Shown here one piece after another: positions 45,101-54,086 of a stretch of DNA of 64,000 nt. How positions within the stretch are numbered: the first letter of the stretch is position 1; the number at the start of each line of letters is the position of its first letter. A program made the position numbers and the translations under genes. The notes below the pieces were generated by a model. The model did not search any database. It was not told the origin of the DNA and saw only the letters and a program-made list of their open reading frames with translations. Origin of the DNA: Nannochloropsis oceanica (Eukaryota > Sar > Eustigmatophyceae > Eustigmatales > Monodopsidaceae); assembly GCA_004519485.1 (NCBI GenBank), contig CP038110.1:496001-560000 (forward strand), given 5' to 3'.

Positions 45101-47965
45101 AGAACCCATGAAACTGTCTTCCGCCTCCATCCATCTCTCTCGCCTTCCCCCCCCTTCCAAATTCCTCACTAGTCCCAACCTCAGAGGCACCTCCATCGCA
45201 CATCGTTTGTAGTAGCTCTCCCCTCCCTCCCTCCCTCCCCGAGCAGCCATGTGACTCAACAGATGCAACAGTTTGCCGGCCATCACAATCCTCCCGGCCA
45301 ATGGCCCACTCAGAAACGATGGTGATCTCTTCCCTCCCTCCCTCCCTCCCTCTCCCTCCTCCTCCCCTACATGTTCTTCGAATGCACTTGTCAAAAAGTC
45401 ACTTCCGTCGTCACCCCTCCCTCCCTCCCTCCCTCCCTCCTTCACCCTTACGGAGAATTCAAAGAACGGATCATCCAGGAGGGACAGCGAGCCTGTGTAT
45501 ATCCACTTCCCAAGGAGCGTGAAATAAGGCGCAGCAGCCGCCTCGAGGAGGGAGAGGAGAACGGCTCGTTCTGAAGCTCTGATCGAGGACGAGGACGAGG
45601 AAGGGAAGGATGGGGAGCCCCCCCCCCCGGCCTGAGCTTCGAGGGTGCGGCGATAGAGGAAGGAGAGGAGGTCGGTGCTCGTTTGCGGGAGGGAGGCAAG
45701 GCAGGAGGCAGGTGACCACTCCTCAATCCCTTCCTCAATCCCTTCCTCCTCCTTTCGTCTTGAGAGGGAGGAAGGGAAACAGTGGCAGAGCGTTGCCAGG
45801 AAACCCAAATGGGCTCGCAGATGCTTCGTCGCAGTCAGCACCTGCAATAGACTGCCGTTGCCACTGCTGCTCCTCATGACCTCCTCCCTTGCTTCCTCCA
45901 CCACGGTCTGGAACGAGACGAGGTGGGCACTCAACGCATTGACAAACGCCTGCATCACCTGCCCCGTCCGTCCTCCCTCCCTCCCTTCCTTCCTCCTTTG
46001 CCTATCCCTGTTGTTCTCGCTGCTGCTACTCTTTTTTTGTTCCCTCGCGTAGCTTATCAATGCCTCCAAGCGCACGACGCATGTCCCTGCTTCTGCAAAG
46101 ACTTGTAAAACCTGCCCCACGCTTCTGGCACTCCTCCCACTCACCCTCCTTCCCTCCCTCGGCACCAAACAATACGACAGCGACGACGACGGGGAAGAAG
46201 AATGAGGAGAAGGATGAGAAGAGGAAGGAGAAAAGAAAGAGAATCCTCGTACACCTCTTTTTTTGTGCAATATGAAGGAGGAGGAAGGCAAGCCGTTTAG
46301 GGCGTGAAAAACGTGACCGACGAGGGTACGTTCTGCCTCTAGAAGGGGAAAGATGCGAGTGCCGTCGCCTCTCGTGTCTACTGATGCTTCTGCTGCTGTC
46401 AGGAGGTGCTGGTGATGCAGCGAGGTATTGTGGAGGAGCAGGGCGGTTTCGAAGGCGGGTGAGGATTCTTGGCTGAGGAGAAGGGGGGTGGAGGGAATGA
46501 CTTGCTGTCCCCACGTTGGGCCCCACGAGCTTTCCCACCCTAGACTTTGCTGTTGTCCTCGTTGCTGCTGCTGCTGCTGCCATAGACGATCGTGATGGTG
46601 ATGATGGCGTTGCTGGTGTGGTGGTGGAGGGTTTGGGGCAGGGCGTCGTCGTCGCCAAAAGGACGAGGAGGACGAGGAGGACGAGGAGGACGAGGACGAG
46701 GCACCTTGTTCAGAGCTATACCTGTCCTCCTCATTAGCGCGAGAGGGTGGCTCCATTTCTCGCTTGGCACGCATTCGTGCCCACATCTTAAGCGTGTCGT
46801 TGGTCGGGTCTCTTGCCTCCCTATCAGTCAGTGCTGGTATGGTTAGACGTAAGCTCATATCTCTCAAATGGGAGGCCACGTGTCGTTGTAAGCCCCTCCG
46901 GGGTCGAAGAGCGGAGAACATGGTGACATCCGGGGGTTGGGACTCGAGGAGTACCGAGGAAGTGCAGGAGGAAGGGAGGGAAGAAGGGAAGTAGGGCGAG
47001 GTGGAAGTGTCGACTCGCGCCTCTGTGTGACATTGGCTTTCGAAGACGTGCGGAGGGTAGAGCGTGGCCCCACACAACCCCACGTTCCCGGCGTCGTCTA
47101 TTCCGTCTAACAATGTCCTTTCCCCAAATACCACACACCTCCCTACTTCATCTTGTCTTTGCCTCTCCCACTGCTGCTGTCCCTCCTTCTCCTCCTCCTC
47201 CTCCTCTTGTGTACTTACCGCTGCACTGATCGCTGCTAAAGGGACCCAAGGCACATCCCCTTGCTTAGTGCGATGCTCCGCCCGCAAAACCGCATCCGGA
47301 GCTGTGCAGGCTTGCAAGGTTCGAGTCAAGAGCCCCGTGGCCAGCTGCCCCAGAGGGAGAGGAAGTGAAGGGGGGAAAGAAGGAGGGGAAAAAACAAAAT
47401 CTTCGGTGGCGGCCTCCGGGTTTGGCACCAAGAGAGACAAAACTGTCAAGGTAGCAAGGGCAGGAAAAGGTTGCTGGCGCTCTTCGTTTTTCCTATTTAT
47501 ACTGCCTTCCTGTTCGGTGCGCAAGATCCATGATACGAGCAACTCCAAGGCCTCGGCTGCCTCGAATCGCCTTTCCCGCCGCATGGCCACACCACAGGCA
47601 TTAATCCGCTGCATCGTGGTAGTCATCGTTGCGCCCTCATCCACCCCAATGTCGGCTTTGCCGTGTCGTAACAGGATTGCGTAGCTCAAGAGGCTACCAA
47701 GCGGAGGAAGGGCTGTTGGAGTGGAGCGGTCGTGAGCGCTGGCTTCTGCTTCTGTCAAAAGACGGGCCTCGAGCTCTCGCAAAAGGGTAGGAACGTCGCA
47801 GCTCGCCACACAAGCCGCCACGCCGCGGCCATTTTGTGTGTCGCCTCCTGCACCCATGGCCTGTGTGCGTGGATAGGGATGTGATGAGTATGTTATTCGT
47901 GTGTAAATAGAGAAGTGGCGGGGGAGGAGGAGGTGCTCGCTGACATTTTTTTCCGCGATAGACAT
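42149..47965 (-). CDS. Gamma-tubulin complex component, GCP6-like
   Basis: Single frame of 1938 aa from the ATG at 47965; the ATG at 47857 (MGAGGDTQNG) is an equally possible start. GCPs form the ring that binds gamma-tubulin and nucleates microtubules. The N-terminal GCP domain is visible around 545-760: ERTLVGHVFHALNGLPSSSF, then YCLVPREGR, VGQVLQVFAEAGTCVVRLEAL and VMQAFVNALSAHL. The C-terminal gamma-tubulin-binding domain starts near 1540: ALEKTLHRQCDLVERATIAFFF, HILALRRFLLGAECALLKEF, QYLPPWPLGVVLPQMTLRKYGYVHRLLLKLHWL, the WPL and Y..i...Ll.lk elements being typical. Between lies a long insert with poly-Glu, Ala-rich and EGGREGG stretches. Such a large insert between the two GCP domains is characteristic of GCP6, and the size fits (animal GCP6 is about 1800 aa); GCP5 is the alternative. 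Confidence 0.75.
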   Translation of the reverse strand: MSIAEKNVSEHLLLPRHFSIYTRITYSSHPYPRTQAMGAGGDTQNGRGVAACVASCDVPTLLRELEARLLTEAEASAHDRSTPTALPPLGSLLSYAILLRHGKADIGVDEGATMTTTMQRINACGVAMRRERRFEAAEALELLVSWILRTEQEGSINRKNEERQQPFPALATLTVLSLLVPNPEAATEDFVFSPPSFPPSLPLPLGQLATGLLTRTLQACTAPDAVLRAEHRTKQGDVPWVPLAAISAAVSTQEEEEEEKEGQQQWERQRQDEVGRCVVFGERTLLDGIDDAGNVGLCGATLYPPHVFESQCHTEARVDTSTSPYFPSSLPSSCTSSVLLESQPPDVTMFSALRPRRGLQRHVASHLRDMSLRLTIPALTDREARDPTNDTLKMWARMRAKREMEPPSRANEEDRYSSEQGASSSSSSSSSSSSSFWRRRRPAPNPPPPHQQRHHHHHDRLWQQQQQQRGQQQSLGWESSWGPTWGQQVIPSTPLLLSQESSPAFETALLLHNTSLHHQHLLTAAEASVDTRGDGTRIFPLLEAERTLVGHVFHALNGLPSSSFILHKKRGVRGFSFFSPSSSHPSPHSSSPSSSLSYCLVPREGRRVSGRSARSVGQVLQVFAEAGTCVVRLEALISYAREQKKSSSSENNRDRQRRKEGREGGRTGQVMQAFVNALSAHLVSFQTVVEEAREEVMRSSSGNGSLLQVLTATKHLRAHLGFLATLCHCFPSSLSRRKEEEGIEEGIEEWSPASCLASLPQTSTDLLSFLYRRTLEAQAGGGGSPSFPSSSSSSIRASERAVLLSLLEAAAAPYFTLLGKWIYTGSLSLLDDPFFEFSVRVKEGGREGGRGDDGSDFLTSAFEEHVGEEEGEGGREGGKRSPSFLSGPLAGRIVMAGKLLHLLSHMAARGGREGGESYYKRCAMEVPLRLGLVRNLEGGGRRERWMEAEDSFMGSGLEVVSEEQDEEEWEGGKETSMKVREIKVVKEGGGTEGRRVRRELEERVEKHQAIARVKEKEYREALKEQMQGQKEERMRRIRERRGEGEGRKEGKSYGDRQAEKENIDSGRGAFIMMTPGVKTQEKSCHTHPSSSSSTSSASSFSQYPSSGKGAVGEPGGGNSSGMAAVLNHEEKREGGREGRMEGGREDLFQALVTEEMAEEEGVEDGEGDKATSPTTAAATAATTAAAAAAAAAGDSPEGVAIVTTPLGGRRGRAEAEAAAAVAAVAAAPKEEEEEEEEEEEEEEEGEKSSTARSIFEDTAPTHCNALTSTEAAAAATGISSEVNGLKEGGEGSTFPGKRITHAWEGTSRCLSSFLWGNQMKVEGKEEGEKEGGKKGEEEDRLMTLQARIDLEMVRKKMEEEEEEKEGEGRGERGWGDPRAMFSRVAGDDLLDGGFGLGQGGREGGYVRQDEVEEEGGSSMRVVQRRDGRKEVVEEERGIDDTRPDGAQELQRPIRSTAHKRSSSSSSSSSSSINRCSRNHNTDKSLSTQSLQIPALEKTLHRQCDLVERATIAFFFHQAGLQGHILALRRFLLGAECALLKEFISLFHARVSEGMGEKGREGRRVDWSRPSNVLACYKDAVAAVGMEDDPCLPCFTYVLRQTSIGGGGGRRIGGKEGERGGGELRLLDGIEPQYLPPWPLGVVLPQMTLRKYGYVHRLLLKLHWLIHQVQRCRETVRAAAKYAASSSSSSKPQAQQQQQQHEQHVILRGSCVLLHRLSALATLLLEHVAAQIDGDCWQALQSTLGSFLPSLSPSSGDMMEDEGRREGGRKGSITVQQLKEIHADYVGEMAARCFVDDAEEERGEGEQKKDGVGEGLPSLQWEIEQLMSLISDACGLVESGVLLLLRQPPPPQQQQQQQQQYLGHTLSEVRLRLTAQLSCLGKCLRQRGVEEARRSFEKDTRGGGWGGKGVGRRGSEYCGYLLSRVEDMLEAERRCGQEE
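44233..44281 (+). repeat. (CTT)n microsatellite encoding poly-Glu
   Basis: Pure CTT triplets on the + strand encode about 15 consecutive Glu in the GCP6-like protein, in the disordered insert. Confidence 0.95.
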
Positions 47966-48346
47966 CAGTTTTCAGTCTGACTTCTCCGCATGAGTAAAGT
48001 CACGTCTGCATTATTATGCGCGCACACATGCCCGTTCATATACGTATGAGGGGCCCTGGTTCACATGTGCATCTAAGTCGCGTTGCTTCTGTTATCAAAA
48101 CCAAAGCTTTCAGAGTCTTGTACCTCGAGCTTGCTTCTTCAGCCAAGGGCAAGGCTCGCCCGGCAAGGAATCACATCATACTATACCATAAAGCGGTGGG
48201 TACCCAACCGACACCCAACGCAAGTCTCTCTGGCTTTAGACTCTGTGCGCAGCGTGATCTATCCAGATTAGATCCATTACAGCTCGCGCGCCTGTCCTAG
48301 AGATGTCATCGACGGCAGCGGGGCCCTCTCCTGTGTTTTGGTACCA
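47966..48346. promoter_or_regulatory. Divergent promoter region (GCP6-like / DUF1295)
   Basis: 381 bp separate the ATG at 47965 (-) and the first ATG considered for the DUF1295 gene at 48347 (+). No core motif identified. Confidence 0.3.
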
Positions 48347-49994
48347 ATGCAGGTTTTTATGACGGGAGACGTTTCTGCTCCACTCTGCCTCACACTTGCC
48401 CCATGTGGCGATGATTACAACGCACTGCCTTGCAATAAATGGCGCATTTTTAAGGAGCAGACTAATTTTCAGACTTGTCTTGCAGCGGTCCTGTCATTTG
48501 ATCCGTTTGTCACGCACGCACATGTACTCACTCCCCTCCCTCTCCTTCCACCTGCCCTCGTGGACACACGAAAGCACACAGACCTTGCCCCACTCACCGC
48601 CATCACCCTCGTGACGATGGTTTGCTGGTACCACTTCCACCCCCATCTCACGTGGCATTTGGAAGCCATCACTCATGACTTCAGCGACAACTTTTTCGAG
48701 ACTCTCTTCCGTCCCGACCTTGTCTACCTCAAGTCTTCAGATCCTTTCGTCTCCCTCCTCTTCATCTCCCTCTGGTTCGCCTTCCTCACCGGTTTCACGG
48801 GATGGATCACGCAAGAATTCTCCTGGGTTGATCGCATCTGGTCGTTAACCCCTCCGTTCTACGCGTGGCTCTTCGCCCTACACCCCTTCCTTGCCCTTGG
48901 GGAAGCCTGGCCATCTTCGATCGGGGGCTACTTTTTTGGACGTCCTTTTCTGCTGGCGTGGCTCACCACCTTATGGGGCGTGAGGTTGACGTACAACTTT
49001 TGGAGGAAGGGGGGCTATGCGGGGGGAGGAGAGGATTATCGATGGGCTGAAGTGCGGACGTGGTTCTCGCACTTCACGTTGCAGATGTTCAATATTTTTT
49101 TCATTGCCATATTTCAGGTACGTTTATCATTTTTTCACTCCCTTTTTCCCGCTTCTTTCGTGCCTTTTCGTTTTCCTTCTTTACTTTGTCCTTGACCGCT
49201 TTCCTCTCCCCTACTCACCCCTCCTTCATGCCCCCCCGCCCTCCCTCCCATTTCCCTTCCTGTAGAACGTCCTCCTCCTCCTTCTAGTCATGCCGGCACA
49301 TTCCGCCTGGGTGGGCCGCACCTGGCAACCCCTAACCTGCGTCGACGCTTTCCTCACCATCTTATTCCTACTCTGCCTCGCCGCTGAAACAGTCGCCGAC
49401 CAGCAGCAATGGGAGTTCCAGCAACGCAAGCGCGCCGCCCTTGCCGCCGCTGCTCCTGCTGCTCCTGCTGCCCCTGCTGCTCCTGCTGCTCCTGCTGCTC
49501 CCATCGCTGCGGCTACTGCCTCTGGCACCACCACTCCTGCAGGGAGCCCCAGTCGCAAAAACAGAAACAGAAACAAAAACAAGAACACCAACCAGAACCA
49601 CAACCACCACAACCCCTCCTCCCCTCTCCATCGTCTCCTTCCCAAAGAAATCGCCGATGGTTTCTGCCAGTCCGGCCTTTTTGCCCGCTGCCGCCACCCT
49701 AATTTCTCCGCTGAGATAGCCTTATGGTGGGTCTTTCACATCTTCGTTTACCCCTCCGCGGGGATCCACTTCGAAAGGAAGCACGATTGGGTCAATCACA
49801 CCTACTGGCCGTTTTATATTAATTGGACGATTATCGGGCCGGTGTTGCTGACGTTGCTCTTCCAGGGCTCGACCGATCTGACTGAGAAGCTGAGTGTGAG
49901 GAAGTATCCGAGATACAGGCAGTATCAGATGAGGGTACCGCGGTTGTGGCCTCTGCTCGGGGACGTGGGGAAGGAGGCAGTGAAGCACGAGTAG
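48347..49994 (+). CDS. DUF1295 / steroid 5-alpha-reductase-like membrane protein
   Basis: Exons 48347-49117 and 49266-49994; donor GTACGT, acceptor CCTGTAG, phase 0; 499 aa if the ATG at 48347 is used. Later Met codons are possible starts, since the first 85 residues resemble nothing. Multi-pass: FVSLLFISLWFAFLTGFTGWI, a QEFSWVDRIWSLTPPFYAWLF signature (DUF1295 D-R-x-W-S-x-x-P), PFLLAWLTTLWGVRLTYNFWRKGGY, then MFNIFFIAIFQNVLLLLLV across the splice. Near the C-terminus GLFARCRHPNFSAEIALWWV is the NADPH-binding RHPNY-type motif of this superfamily, and KYPRYRQYQMRVPRLWP matches its end. Homologues reduce double bonds of lipids or sterols in the ER; the substrate here is unknown. Between two helices lies an odd insert: an (APA)n Ala/Pro run, then Asn/Lys/His-rich sequence (about residues 315-365). 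Confidence 0.8.
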
Positions 49995-50675
49995 AGAGGA
50001 GGTAGGGAGAGAGGGAGGGAGGGAAGGAGAAGGTTTGGGTCTGGATTTTGGCTTTTGAGCATGCAATGGAAAAGGAAGACTTGTAAGGGATGAGAAGTAG
50101 ATTGTGTATATTTATCGAGCAGCATCAATACTGGTTTTCATCCATGCTTTTCTGTGTGTATCACAACAAAAAGGGCGAGCAAATTAGAGGGAAGGAGAGC
50201 GGGATGAAAGGTAGAAGAAAGAGCAGTCTTCCTGTCTGTGAGTGCAGTATGAAACTGCGTGTGATATCTGACCCAACCAAAAGGAACCGGATTTAAGCTC
50301 CCCGAAAACAAAAGTGAGAGAATTTCGTCTATGTACGCTTGCAACAAAAACGAGCACAGGACAAGAAATAACAAGCAAGAATAATTTTAATGAGCGCATA
50401 TTTTGTTTCAAACAATTATCTTTTTTTCGACTTGCCTTCTGACGGAAACTCCCACAACGCTCTCTCCACTGACACTCTTTCATGTCTTTCTGACTTCGTG
50501 CACTCACACCGACGCACCCTTCCTCACCCTCCCCCTCCTCCTCCTCGCTCCATCCATCCATCAACCTCTCCCTCCTAGACCAGCCCCAAGAAAAGACATT
50601 CGGTTGTATTAAGTTGTCGTTGTTGCCTTCGGTGCCTACCCTCCCTCCCTCCCTCCCTCCCTCCCTCCCTCCTCT
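49995..50675. other. Convergent intergenic region
   Basis: 3' regions of the DUF1295 gene (+) and the REEP-C2 gene (-). A CCCTCC tract of about 40 bp lies at 50640-50675, directly next to the REEP-C2 stop. Confidence 0.5.
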
Positions 50676-52122
50676 CTAGGCCAACTCCAAGTGAATCTCC
50701 AACTCCCCCTGCATCCCCCCTTCCTCCCCATCATCCCCCCCGGCTCCTTCTTCCGCCAGCTCCGCCTTATGAGGGGCCTCCAGGGGCAACGTCGTGTCCA
50801 CGGGAAACGTTAACCCTTTTAACGGCAGTCTCACCCTCCCCAACGGTTGATCTTTCCAGCTCATCTTGTTCACGACCAAAACCTCCAAAACATTGTCATC
50901 GAGGGTCGGCACTCGTAAGAATTGAGGATCATTCCTCCAATCAGGCGCGTCTTGAGGCTGGGAGGTGTGTAAACGCGACTTGTACCACTGGCCCTCGTCC
51001 AACGCCGGTTTCCTTTCCGCTTTGTCTTTACCTGCTCCTCCTGCTCCTCCTCCTCCTCCTCCTCCTCTTTTTAGTCCCGCCGGCAAGATGCGAAGCTGAC
51101 ACAGGGTATCGAGACGCTCGGGTTCTGCAGGCATTTCCAGTCCCCGTGCAGCGAGCTCAATCCGCAATGTAATTGTCGGACTCTCCCCACCACTGCTGCT
51201 GCTGCTGCTGCTATTGCTGCCACTGGTGGCGGTAGTGGCACTGATCCCCTCGGTCCCGACCATAGCCGTCACTAGCTCCCCTCCGGCCTTCTCGCCCTTT
51301 TTGCTCTTTTTGAGATGTTGTCCTCCTTGCCCGGAGGCTTCAGCAGTCGCGGCTCGTATGGCGATGCCGAGGCGTGGAAGGAGAAAGGGGCGTAGGGCGG
51401 TGTAGATGATGTTGGCGCCTTGTGTCTTCGGGTTGAAGGCCCAGAGGAGGAAGAGGGTCTTGAAGATGTAGTAGAGGGGTAAGGAGGGAAAGATGGGGAG
51501 GTAGGTGTCGGAGAGGTTGAGGAGGGAGTAGAGAAGGAAGTATTTAATGAAGAATTTCATGACCACGGGCTCAGACATCTTGATGGCTTTAAGGGAGCCC
51601 AGGAGGGGGTAGGTGAACCCCGCGGCGAGGCTGTTGGTTGTTTGGATTATGGGTAGGCAGTAAGTACCAAAGCATGGAGACTTAGGCAGTACTTATGAAG
51701 TAGTTCGTAGTCGAGAAAGCAGCAGCTTCATTAAAAAAAGGGGACTGGATGTAACGAAGCGTGATTATGTTCCATATCCTCATAGTCTCGAGGCGCGCAG
51801 CCAGATAGATACAGACACATAAAAATCATTCAATAGCATGCCCATTCACTTACGCGACACCTTCCATGCTGAGAATGAGGACAAGTATTAGAACCGACAG
51901 GGAGCTCCCAATAATGAAGAGGGCAGGGGCAGGCACGTTGGTCTTTTTTTCAAGCTCAAGCAACTGAGGACGGAGGGTCAGCGCAGGATGCTTCTCCATT
52001 TTGAGATCGACCATTTTCAGCATATTGTCTTTGAGCAACACGAGCTTTTGCACGAGCGTTGGACCGTGGTCGCCGCCGGCAGTGCTGCTGCTGCTGCTGC
52101 TGCCGGCCTGGGGCCTCGCCAT
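50676..52122 (-). CDS. REEP/DP1/HVA22 hairpin protein fused to a C2-like domain
   Basis: Exons 52122-51854 and 51630-50676; donor GTAAGT at 51853, acceptor CAACAG, phase 2, joined codon GCC (Ala); 407 aa. Residues about 65-175 match TB2/DP1/HVA22: LEKKTNVPAPALFIIG, helix LSVLILVLIL, then across the splice GFTYPLLGSLKAIK, FFIKYFLLYSLLNLSDTYL, PLYYIFKTLFLLWAFNPKTQGANIIY, RPFL. These proteins wedge into the ER membrane and shape tubules. A Ser/Gly linker follows, then residues about 240-407 read as a C2 beta-sandwich: TITLRIELAARGLEMP, LCQLRIL, YKSRLHTSQ, NDPQFLRV, NVLEVLVVNKMSWKDQPLGRVRLPLKGL, LPLE, GELEIHLEL. C2 domains bind acidic lipids, often with Ca2+. Few of the usual Asp ligands are clear, so Ca2+ binding is uncertain. 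REEP plus C2 would suit a membrane-contact tether. Confidence 0.75.
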
Positions 52123-52561
52123 GATGCTTGCTTCGAAAAGTTTTCGGGTGATCTATGATGGTGTGTGGTAGGAAAGAGGGAGCTTGAGATCATGTTCGCG
52201 GTGAGTCCGGCTCGTTGCGGCGGACTTGGTTTATGTGTAGAGAGAGGGGGTGTGTCTCGTCGCTGCTTGTTGGCCTCTGCATTTCTGTCGCTTCCGCCGC
52301 CACAGACGCAAGAGGATCCTTGTGCTTGCTACACGGCCATCGCACACGAACGAGCATGGCTCTTGTGGAGATCTGTGTTGGTCATAGGTATGTTTGGTTG
52401 GGTGGTGCGTGGCACCACCACTCAACCACCTCACCCTACCCTTACAGGAGCACCCTCCCAGTGAATTCACGAAATAGACGCATGAAGCAATGGCGATATC
52501 CGGGTATTCAAAAAAGTGTTTTTCATAACCAAAAAAAACGTCTCTTTGTTTACATCTTAGA
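52123..52561. other. Intergenic region, nothing recognised
   Basis: Upstream of the REEP-C2 gene and immediately downstream of PEX1 (both minus strand). No gene seen. Confidence 0.4.
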
Positions 52562-54055
52562 TTACTTTAATGCCGTCCGCAAATGCTTCCCATCATCTGT
52601 GGCGCTAGCCACCTTGTACTTTCCATCACGGGCACTCCGAAACTTATCATACACTGACTGAAGCTGCGCCCGTTCCGCCGGGGGCAGCGACGGCCTGGTC
52701 GCTGAAAACGCCGCCCAGATGTGCTCTGCCGTCAATACCACTCCACTCCCGTCTCTTCTCTCTTCCCCCTTCTCTGCTTTTTTCTTCTTTTCCTTCAAAC
52801 CAATCCCGGCCAACTTTTCATGCACCGCCTGCAACTGCGCCGTGCTTACCAGAGCCTGTAAATCTGCACCCGTCAGGAGCTCCGCCCCTTCCTCCTTTGC
52901 CACCTCGTCCAATGCCATCACAGCCTCGCTGGTCAGCTTCATATTTCGTGAGACTGCCTTAAGGATCTCTCCTCGTTCCTCTTCATTGGGAAAACCAAGA
53001 TATATTTGCCTGTCTAATCGCCCGGGTCGAAGCAAAGCAGGATCGACCATATCAGGCCGACTCGTTGCTCCCACCACATACACCCCACTCCGCCCCTCCA
53101 CACCGTCTAAGAAAGTCAACAACTGGTTCACCACTCGATCAGTCACTCCTGTATTATCGCTTCCCCTCCGCGGGGCCAATGCTTCAAACTCATCAAAAAA
53201 CAAGACACATGGCGCAGCCGCCGTGGCGCGGGCGAACAACACCCTCACCGCTTGCTCACTCGCGCCTATATATTTATCTAAAACCTCTGAGCCTTTCACG
53301 GAGATAAAATTCAACCCACACTCCGTCGCGACAGCCCCTGCCAACAGGGTTTTGCCACACCCCGGCGGCCCATAAAACAGCAAGCCGGTCGGCAAACGTG
53401 TGGGGAGACGAGAGTAAAGTGGCGCGAACTTGACAGGGGTCTCCAGGACATCTCGCACTTCGTTTTTGATAGCTTGGAGGCCACCGATGTCGGCCCATGT
53501 GGTGCTGCTGGACGACAGCCGGGCATTGCGAAGAGATGCGGCCGTGAATCCGTCAAGGGCCACAGTAAAGTCGCAGGGGAGCAATGCAGGACGAGGGTCG
53601 GCGGAGGGGGGGGGGGTAGAGAAGGAGAGGGTGCGGTTGACTGCGGCGTGGAGGGCGCGGGTTACGAGAAGCTCGAGGTCGGAGGGGGTACAGCCTTCAA
53701 GACGGGCAGATAGGGTGGCGAAGTCTATCCCGGAGGACGAAGGCGAGGAGGAAGACGCGGAGGACGGGAGGGGGTGGTTGCTCGAGTGGGAGGCAAGGAG
53801 GACGGATAATATGCCTTCCCGGGCCTTCGCATCCAAAGGAGGGATCTCTACCAGTGCCTCCAGACCGCCCGGACGACGTAGGGAGGCGTGGAGGAGGGTG
53901 GGATCCTTGGCCGTCACAACTACTCCGACTGCTCCGCTGACAGCAGCGGCTTGGAGCACAGCCCAGGCTGTCGACATTCGGTCGTGGGTGTTTGCCCTCT
54001 CCGCGTCTTTTTTATACTTGATGTTGTTGTTGTTGTTGTCGTCGTTGTTGTTCCC

Positions 54056-54086
<31 letters not shown>

